The translations under genes were made by a program, and so were the position numbers. Below the pieces are notes generated by a model that saw nothing but the letters and a program-made list of their open reading frames with translations, had not been told where the DNA came from and searched no databases. A DNA stretch of 64,000 nt from Eutreptiella sp. 'Long Island Sound 2002' (taxonomy: Eukaryota; Euglenozoa; Euglenophyceae; Eutreptiales; Eutreptiaceae), in the NCBI GenBank assembly GCA_964036045.1, contig OZ038393.1, forward strand, positions 47,174,429 to 47,238,428. The letters are read 5' to 3'. Below, in pieces: positions 1 through 10,104 of this stretch; position 1 is the first letter of the stretch; every line of letters starts with the position of its first letter.

Positions 1-2400
1 AGAGACACCCACACCCACATCTCACCCACGCAAACACAAACACCGAGGGTAGCACGGGAGGGACCACAAGCAGACACCACACACCACAACACACAAAAGC
101 GCACGCCACACACAGCGAACACACACAGAACACAACCACCCCACACTACCGAAAACACCCACCACCACCACCAGCAGACCCCAGCCAGGAGTGGCAGGGA
201 TCTGCACCCTGGGCCCTCACCCAGGGCTTGCCGGGGAGCACCCACAACCCCCAGCGACAAACTCCCGCCACGAATGGCGGGGATCGGCAGCCAAAGCCCT
301 CAGCCAGGGTTGGCGAGGCGCCACCCGCCAAAAGTAGCAACAGACCCCAGCCAGGAACGGCGTGGCACTGCACCGAGGACCCTCAGCCAGGGATGGCGAG
401 GGACCGCCCGCGGATGCCAACAGCAGTCCCCAGCAAGGAATGGCGGGGCACTGCATCCAAGGCCCTCACCCAGGATTGGCGCGGGCCGGGACCACTACAC
501 GCACACGAAACTCCTCACGCAGCGGAGACACACACCACACCCACACAGACATACACACCGAGGGCAGGGAAGGACGATCGACCGCCCCAGACCGGCAACA
601 ACACCCACCACCACCACTAGCAGGCCCCGGCAAGGAATGGCGAGGAGCTGCATCCAGGGCCGCCAGCCAGGAATGGCGAGGGACCACCCACCATTACCAG
701 CAGAGGACGCCAGCCAAGAACGGCGGGGAATTGCGCCCAGGGCCTCAGCCAGGGTTGGCGTGGGACCAACCACCACCAACACCAGCAGACGTCAGCCAAG
801 AATGGCGCGGAAGTGCCCCCAGGGCCCTCGGCCAGGATTGGCAAGGGACCGCCCGCCAACGCCAGCCGCAGACTCCAGCCAAGAATAGCGGGGAACTGCC
901 CCCATTTGCCTCAGCCAGCGGGCGCCACACACACCACACCCACACAAACACCCACACAAAAGGCACCACAAAAAAGACCAGGAACACCATACCACACACC
1001 ACGACACAGGAACACAAGCCCCTTGCACCAAGAACACACACGGACAACAAACCACTCCCCATGCCAGCAACAACACCCACCACCAACGGTAGCAGACCCC
1101 AGCCAGGAAGGGCGAGGAACTGCACCCAGGGCCCTCAGCAGAGACTGGCGAGGTAACACCAACCACCACGAATAGCAGACCCCAGCCAGGAATGGCGGGG
1201 AACAGCACCCAGGACCCTCAGCCAGGATTGGGGAGAGACCATTCACAAACACCATTCGCAGACCCCAGCCAGGAGTGGCGGGGAATTGCGGCCAGGGCCC
1301 TCAGCCAGGATTGGCGAGGGACCACCCGCCACAACCAGCAACAGACCAGGCATGTTGAGGAACTGCACCCAGGGGCCACAGCAAGGATTGGCGGCACGCA
1401 GCAGGAACGCACAAACCAGGACCCACACAAACACAGACAGCGAGGGCACCACAGGAGGGACCATGAACACCACACCACACAGCACAACGCGCGAAGGCAC
1501 ATACCGCACACCACGAAGAACGACGAAGCCCAACTCCAGGTCACCAGCATCAGAGCCCAGCCCGGAATTGCGGAAAACAGCACCCAGGACCCTCAGCCAT
1601 AATTGGCGAGGGACCAACCACCAACCCGCAAGCGGACCCCAGCCAGGAATGGCGGCGAACTGCACCCACGGACTGATGCCCACAACAGCCGCAAGCACCA
1701 GCCGGGAGAGGCGGGGACTAGCACCCGGAGACCCCCAACCGACACACTACAAACACACGCGCAAACACACCAGCGCAAGCGGAGGACAGAGCCACGCCAG
1801 ACCCACACCAACACCAACACCGACCCCGCAAGCGCACATTACGCACAAAAGCAACAGCAAGCCACCAACACGGAACCACCGCAGGCGGCGAGAAGCCACC
1901 GGTACCAGCCCCAAGCGGAGGACGTGGGAAACCACACCCACACACGGCCGCCGGACACCACAGAAACACACCCACACACAGCGACCGAGCCCGGAAGGAC
2001 AACTCCAAACCAGAACGGGGCCCCAGACCGCACCAGTAGGATCCAAACCGCCGCGCCGCCCCCACAGACCCGGAGCCAGCACGTCCAGCCACACCGCCAC
2101 CGAAATCCCAGAACAAAGAGAAACACCGCCAGTCGCCACCTGGCGCCCTCCGCCAGGAGTGGCGAGGGCCCACGACCAGTGACATTAACAGACCACCTGC
2201 GCGGACCCACTGCCAGGCCTCCGCCAATTGCGACACACGAACGGCCAACCAAGACGTACCAGCACCAGGTTCCAACCAGGAGCAACCACACCACCAGCAC
2301 CCACACCAACCCCAGCCTGGGACAGCAGAACACCACACCCACAAGCACAACCAGCGGATCGCTCAGCGCCACACCCTGAGGTACTACCACCGGACCCCCA
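1..2400 (+). repeat. Degenerate tandem array, ~83-bp monomer, A/C-rich
   Basis: The core motif GCCAGGAATGGCGGGGA recurs at a period of about 82-84 bp (cores near 188, 271, 354, 437, then 634, 717, 799, 882 and onward). Each monomer is itself a degenerate dimer: a GCCAGGAATGG half and a GCCAGGATTGGCGAGGGA half about 41 bp apart. Runs of monomers are broken at intervals of roughly 350-480 bp by CA-rich spacers of the type CACACCCACACAAACAC followed by CCGAGGG (near 1-50, 520-566, 925-975, 1410-1460, 1745-1830, 1930-1985), suggesting a higher-order unit. All three frames stay open for long stretches only because the sequence lacks TA-rich stops; the predicted proteins are period-locked low complexity. 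No gene is called here. Confidence 0.85.
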
Positions 2401-2518
2401 GCCGAGAAGGAAGAAGAACCACTCCAACCCAGGTTAGAGTTAGGGTTGGGGTCACCGAGCTGGTGGAACCAGTCTTGGTTTTATAACCCTTTTTAGGGTC
2501 TAGGATGGACCTACCAGG

Positions 2519-2577
2519 TTTAGCAGCAGCAGCAGCAGGCAGCAGCAAGCAGCAGCAAGCAGCAAGCAGCAAACAGC
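2519..2577. repeat. AGC/CAG-type microsatellite
   Basis: An imperfect run of CAGCAG and AAGCAGCAG units. The same flavour of AGC-rich tract occurs near the end of both LTRs of Ty3 element 1 (about 7441-7475 and 18001-18035). Confidence 0.85.
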
Positions 2578-3617
2578 ACGCGCGAAATGGGGAAAAATGA
2601 GAACTCCATTCTGGTGCTTCGGATTTGGCAGAAATTTTGATGAATGATACCTATGGGTTTGAGGGACAAACACACAAAGAATGAGCAAGAAACTCAACGG
2701 TGCTCGCCAGGAACGGGTGTCGCAAGTGGCGGACCTCAGTTTCAAAAACTGCAGTTTAGGGCCAAAAACAGCCATTTTTTGGGCCAAACCAGCCCTAGAA
2801 CCTAATCAAAACGGCCAAACAAAGGGAATGTGTGGGTACCCCCCATGTGCGGCTGGACCTTCCCATGTCAACGAGCCCTTTGCGGCCCTCTAACTCCACC
2901 ATATGTCCCGGAAACATTCCAAAAAGGCCCCCAGAAGCCCCAAATTTTGTGCAGATTGGCTGGCGACAGCCACAAACCAAGGGCAGGCCATATCTTTGGC
3001 TACAGGGCTAGGAACGCGATTCCGAGGGCACCTAGTCCACCCGCAACCCCCCACTTTTTGTGGTTTCCAGGCCTCAGAGTTGCCCGAATGGACGCCTAGA
3101 CCCCCGTACCCAGGCCCACTAGGCTGTGGCAAGCTGCAAGCTCAAGCCCAAACAGGACTGTGCCCAAATGGGTCAATATGGTCCAATGGGGCAGAAAAAT
3201 GACTTTTCTCAAAAATGATCCTAGACCCTGTGTGATGCTAAAGCAAGTGTTATTGGACTGTTTTGAGCTTGTGGTGGCCCATTATGGTCCTCTGAGAATC
3301 CCAAAATGCCTTGAAGATGCGCTGCTTTGGGCCCAAAAATGGGTCGAAAATGGGTCAAAAACGCATTTTTCCAAAACTCATCCCACACCATTTGGGGTGC
3401 ACAAACAGGTGAAATGAGCCCATTTTGAGGCCACTTTGGGGCATTTTGGCCCCTCACAAGTCCACAAAAGCCTTGGAAGTGGGCCTTGTGGTGGTAGAGA
3501 TCACTTGCAAGCTAATTCCACTTTGTCAACGGCCTTCAATGTGTGACTCATTGGTGTCCCTCACCATTCATATGTAATGTTCCTTCCCCCACCAGCTCGG
3601 TCCCAATATTCAGTCTT
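2578..3617. other. Non-coding stretch
   Basis: About 1 kb without a supported gene. It is moderately AT-rich compared with the flanking array and has scattered GGCC/TTTTGG-rich words, but I see no family that I can name. A short degenerate telomere-like word (GTTAGAGTTAGGGTTGGGG) lies just upstream near 2432-2452. Confidence 0.6.
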
Positions 3618-3619
3618 GA

Positions 3620-3648
3620 TTAGGGTTAGGGTTACCCTAACCCTAACC
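3620..3648. repeat. Head-to-head telomere-like palindrome
   Basis: Two TTAGGG units read directly into two and a half CCCTAA units, forming a near-perfect inverted repeat of 29 bp. It sits exactly at the 5' truncation point of LINE-A, so it may be part of the insertion junction. It may equally be a short interstitial telomere-like sequence already present at the target. Confidence 0.7.
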
Positions 3649-4580
3649 TGGTACATCTGCTGTACAAGAAAGGCGACTGGGCGAACCCAGGCAACTGGAG
3701 ACCCATAGTATGCGCCAGCAGGGAAGCTAAACTCATCTGGATGCCCATCCTCAAACACGTGGCCGCGGCAGTATACCGCGCTGTACCGCCCACGATGTGG
3801 GGAGCCATACCGGGTAGGTCGCCACTGGAGGCCAGATTTATGCAAAACGCCACGCTAGACATGGACCCGATCAGCCTCATCATCACGTCCCTGGATGTCA
3901 AGGGGGCCTTCCCCAACACCCCCTACCGCCTCCTACGAGCCGTCTGGCAACGCATGGGACTCACCTTTCAAGGTTTCCTACAGGCATACGTTGCCACCTA
4001 CACGTATGCGGTGAAAGCCGATTCGGGCACCACCCCATGGATCCACCCCACCAGTGGGGTCCCTCAACAGGGTGCGGAGGGCTGATTTCCCCTTCTGCTC
4101 GTCACCCTCCCGCTGGCCTTTTACATCCGACGCACCTACCCGGACGTGGCACCATACCCCCTACGGAGCTTGCTCCTCGCATTCGCGGACGACATGGCGG
4201 TGGCAACCGCCACCGCCCGCCAGCCCCTGCCAACCACCTCAGACAACACCAGGAACATGAAAGTACTCCATGATGTCACCAACTACCTGGAGGGCAACCA
4301 GCTACTGGTGCCCAACGTCAAATCTGCCCCCATGGTGCACAACGCACCACCACCGCCCCTCCGCCCCGGAGACCTGCTCATGAACCCAGTAAGCACGGCC
4401 ACCTACCTGGGGGTCCAACAAGGGGCCACCACAAATGAGGTCACCCTACCACCCAGCCTGATACAGCAGTTGACGCGGACACTGGTCATAGCACGCATCG
4501 TGGCGCTCTCCACCCAGGCGGTGGCATACTTTTTCCAAGCCGTACTCAACGCAGCCATAGGGTTCCAGCCCTGCACCTAA
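3649..4580 (+). pseudogene. LINE-A (part 1): reverse transcriptase domain, non-LTR type
   Basis: Translation of one frame gives a non-LTR RT. It starts with YKKGDWANPGNWRPI, the usual LINE palm entry. The catalytic motif follows as SLDVKGAFPNT (about 3889-3921), then GVPQQGAEG (about 4057-4082) and FADD (about 4186-4197, equivalent of YxDD). A single in-frame TGA at 4083-4085 interrupts it right after GVPQQGAEG; otherwise the frame is open to TAA at 4578. The thumb region reads TATYLGVQQGATTNEV and aligns with LINE-B (THLGVIQAANPED). The element is 5'-truncated: the part upstream of the RT palm is missing. Inactive as it stands. Confidence 0.8.
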
Positions 4581-6728
4581 CCCTACCCCAACAAATGCTG
4601 CAGGAGGCCGCTGCCACAGTATGGCGACCGTGGACCATCCACAGCCACGGACCCATGTCACTGGCCGCGGCAGTGCGCGCGGCGTCACCACCATACTATG
4701 GGCACAACAGCGATCATCTCGTCCGCAAGGCGTACACGGCTCACACTGCGACCCATCTGCACCGCCTCTCGCACAACCATGAACCGGAGGTGAGGGAAGT
4801 CTTCACGCCGACACTACGAGAGGCCGGATACCATCAGAACATCTGTCCCTAGTACATACCTCATCAACGAGGCCTCCCCACCAAGGTAGGGACCCGCATA
4901 TGGAACCACCTACAACTCCCGCTACCTCACCACCAACATGTCATCCAGACAAACTATCCGTGCACGGAAACCGGTCCTGTGGCGATCCTACACACCGAGG
5001 TGAGTGGAGGACCGACAGAGGGCACGACCACTCTGGACCTGGCAGGGGACCACCCTACACCTAGTACGGATCACCCTGAACCAGATGCGGGCCCTCCAAC
5101 GAGTGGGCACACACCATGTCCCCCTTCTGCAACACCGGGAGTGGCCCAACAAATCGGTCCCGGAAAGTTACATGCGAAACGCGGCCGCACAAACCGGACA
5201 CCCACAGCCGACCAATGGGGAATTACGTGAGGCATACGGTCTGTTTTAGAGCACGCACAAACAGCCGCTACCACGGGCCTCACCACGCCGGAACCAGGCC
5301 CACCACCATCCGCCGGAACAAGTGGAGTATGTACCGGGCACCACGGTCCTAGCGGTACTCTTGCCGGCACCCAACGGACCGGAAACACATTGCGACCTGG
5401 AAGAGCACACGGCAACTTGTGGATGCTACCGCCGCCCACGGCACGCAACTTCTGTCCTCCGCCACTGCCACGGAATGCGCTGACGGGCACCCCCACCACT
5501 TGCTGGAGGTGTGGGTTCCAAGCGCTGGCCACCCCATGGCCCCTCCTCCAACTGCTTGCACGCTATCACCACACACCAACAGCCAGCGCTACCCCGGAAA
5601 AACACCAGTGGCTGAACAAACACTTCGAACAGACTTCGGCGGAGGACACGGCCACAGTCGCGTGGGGACCCAACACCACAGCGGAAGAGAGGTTCCAGCG
5701 GGGAACGTGGGACACCAAACACCCAGCCATTACCTTCCTGGTGCTGGCCAAACATCGCAGTACCATGCCGGAGGCCCCCGCCTACCCAGTTAAACACCGC
5801 TGCTCCGAAGTCCAGGACTGGCATACAATTTGATGGACCACATGCCACCCACAGAAGGCGTACCTGCTCCCATATGTGTACGGCTATCTCACACAAGGCC
5901 ACGAAGGGAACAACGACCATGTACGCATGAACCCAGCGGCGACCAAGATCATCCACCAGGGAATAGGCGTCTACACAATCCGAAGGCTCCAACCGGCCAC
6001 AACCACGCCATGGGCCACCACGGAGCAGGTGGCGCGCGTTCACCCCTAACAGCTGACGACGCCGTGCCGCCTGCCATGCCAGGACAACCGCAACACCGTC
6101 ATCTTTGCAGTTGCCTCCGGCACCACCGACCTCACCCTTGGAGCTACAGACGGAGGCGGCGGGCCGAATATGCCAACACCGGATCACAGAGGCCATCATC
6201 TTCGGGGCCTCCTCTCACAGGGAACCAAAGACACTGGCGATCATCGTGGATGCCGTCAATGACGCCCCCCCCAAACCGCGAGACCACGCGCACCATGTCT
6301 GTGTTGTAGTAGACGCAGTAGTGGACTTCCAGATCGTCCGCAAACTGGCCCGACAGCCCCTACATAAGGCAACCGACTCCAGCCTGGGCACCCAAGCCCT
6401 AAAACTCTGGCTGGCTTTACGGCGCCCCTGAAGCACGTCGTCTTACACCTCATCAAACAAGAGTCCCATCGTGACAGCCTGGGCAACGGACACATAGACT
6501 TACACGCCCACAACCAGCTTGCCGAGCATATGCCGGACGGCGAAGACTCGCGGCTACAAGACCACCTGCACACACCCCTCCGACACCTGCCGCCGATCCT
6601 GCACCCCAGAAAGCCCCCAGCCTTGGTACCAAACGACCAGATCTACAACGACACCAGACAGGCGTACAACTACCCGCAACACATCCGCACCATGGCGCAC
6701 ATCCGAGGTGACCACGCCGACAACACCC
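4581..6728 (+). pseudogene. LINE-A (part 2): connector, zinc module and RNase H remnants
   Basis: A decayed continuation of the RT gene, readable only in pieces across several frames. Pieces align with LINE-B in order. NHEPEVREVFTPTLREA (about 4777) matches NHSPEVREVTTNRLQAA, and TRIWNHLQLPLPHHQH (about 4890) matches TRLWNHLQLLLPSPHH. CWRCGFQALATPWPLLQLLA (about 5500) matches the LINE-B segment beginning CWACDPEARTTPWPVLHLIA, a likely C-x2-C...H zinc module. The RNase H region (about 6090-6430) keeps VVDAVVDFQIVRKLARQPLH but the TDAS motif seen in LINE-B has become AVAS. The segment stops at the 5-bp target site of Ty3 element 1 and resumes at 18079. Confidence 0.75.
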
Positions 6729-6733
6729 TTATG

Positions 6734-7520
6734 AGTAAGAAAAAGTGCTTTTCCTTTGCTTTGAGGCATACTCTAGTTGTATTAGAGATGCACTGAGCAT
6801 CCATGCATTTCTATTTTAGTATTGGTCCAACCAAAACTGGTGATAACACATTTTGACCTATGGAACCAAACACTCAATCAGGATATGGAGTGGACCCCTT
6901 AATCCCCTTTCAATGTGAGGCAAATCATCTTTTCCTGAGTTGACTGAGAACTGACATATCCAAGGCAGAGCCTATGAATTTATCTATGTTTTTCCATGAA
7001 TTCTTAGCTATCCTAGTGGTATGCACCCTAGGGGGCTGGGCACCTCTTTTTGAGAGGTCCTGGGTTCAATTCCCGGTCGGCCTAGCTAAGTAGGAAGATC
7101 CCATGTGACATGGCAGTGACCTCATCGCCACATGCCCTGCCACCTCAGCACATATGGGACCCAAAACAAAGAGTGCACATCTCCTGAGATGGCACTATGG
7201 AGAGAGAGTGATCATGGGGCAGTTTTCCAACTCTTTTCCAAAACATTTTAGCTATCTTTGTGAATATGCATTCCGATTTGACCTGAGTTGCAGTTTCTGT
7301 GAATATCCTATCATCTTTCACTGTTTACACTGCAGCCCTTCATGCTTTGATCCTGAATTCTCTTCTCCTTGCATACCTCTGGCTTGGGCTATCCTGGATT
7401 GACTTTATTTCATCAAACAAAAGGTTTTCATCTCCAAAAACAAGCAGCAGGAAACCCTACACCAGCAGCAAGCAGCAGGAGAGACAAAAACACAGTGCTG
7501 AAACCACTATAAACTTTTCT
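6734..7520 (+). repeat. 5' LTR of Ty3 element 1
   Basis: A 787-bp direct repeat of 17292-18078. Its boundaries are fixed by comparing the two copies, by the G-rich polypurine tract directly before the 3' copy and by the 5-bp target duplication. The LTR begins AGTAAGAAAA and ends AAACTTTTCT, so the ends are AG...CT rather than the usual TG...CA. Confidence 0.93.
7003..7090 (+). promoter_or_regulatory. tRNA-like, Pol III promoter-like segment inside the LTR
   Basis: An 88-nt segment with tRNA hallmarks. It has 8-nt complementary ends CTTAGCTA (7003-7010) and TAGCTAAG (7083-7090). An A-box-like TATCCTAGTGG lies at 7009-7019, a T-arm CCTGGGTTCAATTCCCGG at 7059-7076, and within it a good B box GGTTCAATTCC at 7063-7073. 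The A-to-B spacing is within the tRNA range. The 3' LTR copy (17561-17648) has kept the A and B boxes with a few changes in the stems. It could be a captured tRNA-derived SINE head or an internal promoter; it does not fold as a standard tRNA with a clear anticodon arm, so no tRNA gene is called. Confidence 0.6.
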
Positions 7521-7533
7521 GGTAGCAAGAGGC
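7520..7533 (+). other. Primer-binding site, probably initiator-Met tRNA
   Basis: TGGTAGCAAGAGG starts at the last base of the 5' LTR. It matches the complement of the 3' end of eukaryotic initiator-Met tRNA (TGGTAGCAGAGG) except for one extra A. Confidence 0.6.
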
Positions 7534-7620
7534 AGTCTGTCTCTGCGCACCGACAGCAACCCCGCGCCGTACAGCCAGTGCGCCGAGTACAGGCACATAT
7601 AAGCAGAAGGGTGACTGAAG

Positions 7621-10101
7621 ATGGACACAAGGAAGGAGGACGCCGACGTGAAGACAGCGCCAGCGCCTGAGGCACCGGCAAGGCCAGCACCTGGCGCTGT
7701 ACCTTCGGCGGAGCCCTTACATGGGCCAGTGGATGCGGCTGAGGACTCCCTGGATCGACTCCAGACAGCCTTCGGGGCCCTGTCTGTCGAAGAGGTGGTC
7801 TCTCAGCCTGTGAAGAGGAAGAGAGAGAGCGAGAAGGATGCTGGAGACGAAGCAGACGAAGGAGAGGAGCAAGGGCAAGACCTGACGAATGTCCCTACCT
7901 TCGAAGGCGCACCAAGCGCTTCTGGCCTCCACGCATCACCCTCTCCTTTAACCACCAAACTCCCAGCCGCTGCAACATCCACTTTTACAACCAACCCGCC
8001 TATGGCAGAGGGCACAGGCTTTACTGGCATGTCTCCCTACGCCGCCTATGGTATGGGCCCACCTACCACTGGGCTCCATGAGGCAACTACGGCCAGTGAG
8101 CCGGTGGCTACCAGCTCTGCGCCGCGATGGTATGCGGCTGAATATCCCCATCCACTACCCGCTACTGGAACCTATGTGGATGTTCCTGGGTATGCACCTG
8201 GCTATGCAGCCTTGAGTGGGTTGGGGAGAGGACCTGAATCTCTTGGTGGCAGGAGTAGAGGATCGGGAAGATCCTCCAACAGGTCCCTGACGCGGTCGGA
8301 GATCAACGAGGTGCTCCGAGAAGCCACTTCAAAAATCGTAGGCGACCTCACTCAAGAGATCCGTGAGAAACTGGAGCCCCTGATGATCCCGCCCCACGCG
8401 TCACCTACCACGGTGGGAATGTCACCCCACCGTGTACAGGCCAACCACCTGGCGGCAGGGCTGACAAACACCCTGGGGAGCCTGAGGAGCCGACCGATGC
8501 CAACTCCAGCACCTATTCCGAGAAGTCCTTTCGTGCCGAGAACGGCCCAGCCGCCCTACAGCCACGTGACGAACTCGACGAGGGCCGAGCTGGACCGGCT
8601 GGGGCTAACAGCCTTGAGGGCTATGGTGGACGTAGAGCCTTATGGCTCTAGTGATCTAGGCGGAGACCCCTCCGATGATGAGCCGCTGTCGATGACTTCG
8701 ACTTCGCCCTCGGAGGACGATGACCCGGAGGACCCCGAGGACCCAAAGGGGAAGAAGAAGAAGAAGAAGAAGAAGAAGACCCGACGCCCTGAGGGACGCA
8801 GGTCTCAGGAGGCGAAGGCTCTTGCCACCTCCAAGATCGTGGTGAACCTGCCTGAGTTCACAGGTAAGGACCTCAGCGAGTTCGCTGAGAATTTTGGCAG
8901 GTTTCTACGACTGACCGGCCAAACCCACGCTAGTGGGCGAGTGAAGTGCGATCTGCTCCTGCAGTGCTGCAAGACCAAGTACCTCGAGAAGCAGGTCAGG
9001 CAGATCGTGACTAACTCCGCCACCTTTGCTGATGTGTTGGTTGCCCTGGAGAGGCAGTACCCGACCTACGAAACCGACCTCTCCATCAGGGCCGAGATCG
9101 AGAACCTGCCCGTGCTGCCCAACAACCCCAAACCTGGCAGGGTCTCTGAGCTGTTGGCGGACTTGGATCACTGGGCTGGACGACTGACGCCCGGTTCCTA
9201 CAGCAGCGACGACCTGCTGTTCTGGTTGGTGGCCAAGCTCCCTCGAGAGCTATGGGACGAGTGCCGTTCGACGGCGGAGCGCAAGGCTAGATCCCTCCGC
9301 TACGAGGATCTATGCGTGCTACTCCTGGAGCTAGCGCTGGAGAAGGAGAGCGACCAGCACTTGAACAACTACCGTCCTGGTGGTGGAGGTTCTGGAGGCC
9401 ATGGCAAAGGGTACCAAGGGTACCGACCTGGGCAGGGGACTACCCCCAAACACGCCCACGCCCGTATCATGGAGAACGTGAAGGAGCTTTTCTGGTGTGA
9501 TGCCAGAGACGAGCGGGGCCACCTGCAGCACGCCCCTGACTGCGAGCAGCGAGACTGCTTCGTCGTCCAGGGGAAGCAGCAGGAGAAGAACACCGGCGCC
9601 AAAGCGAAGCTGCCGGATCATTACAGGTGCACCATCACGTGTGCATTCTGCGGGAAGCGGAAGCACTACGAGGATGAGTGCTACCATAAGCAACGCCTAT
9701 CGGCGAAGCTTAAAGGTGAAGATCCTGGCAAAGGCTCAGGCAAAGGTGGAGGCAGAGGCAAAGGCAACGACTCCGGCAAGGGCAAGTCGAAAGGACGTGG
9801 TCAAGGGCAAGACAAAGGTCAAGGTGGACGAGGAGGAGGCGCTAACCGCCAGCCCGACAACAAGAACAAGGACAAGAACGGAGGCAACCCCAACCCTAAT
9901 CCAGGGGGGAACTCAGAGCCCTCTGGAGGGCAGTCTGGTCCCACCACACGCTCACAAAGGCAGGCCCAGCAAGAGCAAGGAGCCAAGCGTGAGCATGAAG
10001 GTGGTGATGACGGCAACGGTAAGAAGAGGAGCTGTTTCATGAGGATGGCCCGCAAATTGCGGAACAAGTGGTTCGAGGTGACCTGTCCCGCGGAGTTCTG
10101 A
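7621..10101 (+). CDS. gag: Gag polyprotein of Ty3 element 1
   Basis: 826 codons starting at the first ATG after the LTR and a 100-bp leader. Residues 1-380 are low-complexity and Pro/Ser/Ala-rich, ending in an acidic stretch and a run of nine lysines (AAG repeat, 8751-8779) that may act as a nuclear-entry or nucleic-acid tail. Residues ~405-585 form the capsid-like core, from NLPEFTGKDLSEFAENF to CVLLLELALEKESD, which aligns throughout with element 2 gag. A CCHC knuckle, C-x2-C-x4-H-x4-C (CAFCGKRKHYEDEC), is at 9640-9681, followed by a Gly/Lys/Gln-rich basic tail that would bind RNA. The reading frame ends in TGA at 10099-10101, with pol continuing in the same frame. Expected product: the structural protein of the cytoplasmic virus-like particle. 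Confidence 0.88.
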   Translation: MDTRKEDADVKTAPAPEAPARPAPGAVPSAEPLHGPVDAAEDSLDRLQTAFGALSVEEVVSQPVKRKRESEKDAGDEADEGEEQGQDLTNVPTFEGAPSASGLHASPSPLTTKLPAAATSTFTTNPPMAEGTGFTGMSPYAAYGMGPPTTGLHEATTASEPVATSSAPRWYAAEYPHPLPATGTYVDVPGYAPGYAALSGLGRGPESLGGRSRGSGRSSNRSLTRSEINEVLREATSKIVGDLTQEIREKLEPLMIPPHASPTTVGMSPHRVQANHLAAGLTNTLGSLRSRPMPTPAPIPRSPFVPRTAQPPYSHVTNSTRAELDRLGLTALRAMVDVEPYGSSDLGGDPSDDEPLSMTSTSPSEDDDPEDPEDPKGKKKKKKKKKTRRPEGRRSQEAKALATSKIVVNLPEFTGKDLSEFAENFGRFLRLTGQTHASGRVKCDLLLQCCKTKYLEKQVRQIVTNSATFADVLVALERQYPTYETDLSIRAEIENLPVLPNNPKPGRVSELLADLDHWAGRLTPGSYSSDDLLFWLVAKLPRELWDECRSTAERKARSLRYEDLCVLLLELALEKESDQHLNNYRPGGGGSGGHGKGYQGYRPGQGTTPKHAHARIMENVKELFWCDARDERGHLQHAPDCEQRDCFVVQGKQQEKNTGAKAKLPDHYRCTITCAFCGKRKHYEDECYHKQRLSAKLKGEDPGKGSGKGGGRGKGNDSGKGKSKGRGQGQDKGQGGRGGGANRQPDNKNKDKNGGNPNPNPGGNSEPSGGQSGPTTRSQRQAQQEQGAKREHEGGDDGNGKKRSCFMRMARKLRNKWFEVTCPAEF

Positions 10102-10104
10102 CGG
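10099..10104 (+). promoter_or_regulatory. gag-pol stop codon in a possible readthrough context (TGA CGG)
   Basis: Gag ends TTC TGA CGG and the following codons stay in frame into DLVFW and the protease DTGA motif with no other stop. TGA followed by CGG is a known leaky context in several plant RNA viruses (general knowledge). Elements 2 and 3 have a stop at the equivalent boundary in the same frame arrangement. Confidence 0.5.

Noticed and set aside
228-2379. Overlapping open frames up to ~300 codons in the first 2.4 kb
   Set aside because: They follow the 83-bp tandem repeat and are open in all three frames because the repeat lacks stops.
1-2400. CRISPR-like array
   Set aside because: Units are degenerate along their whole length with no unique spacers, and the context is eukaryotic retroelements.
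7003-7090. A functional tRNA gene
   Set aside because: A and B boxes are present but no regular anticodon arm; treated as a tRNA-like promoter segment instead.
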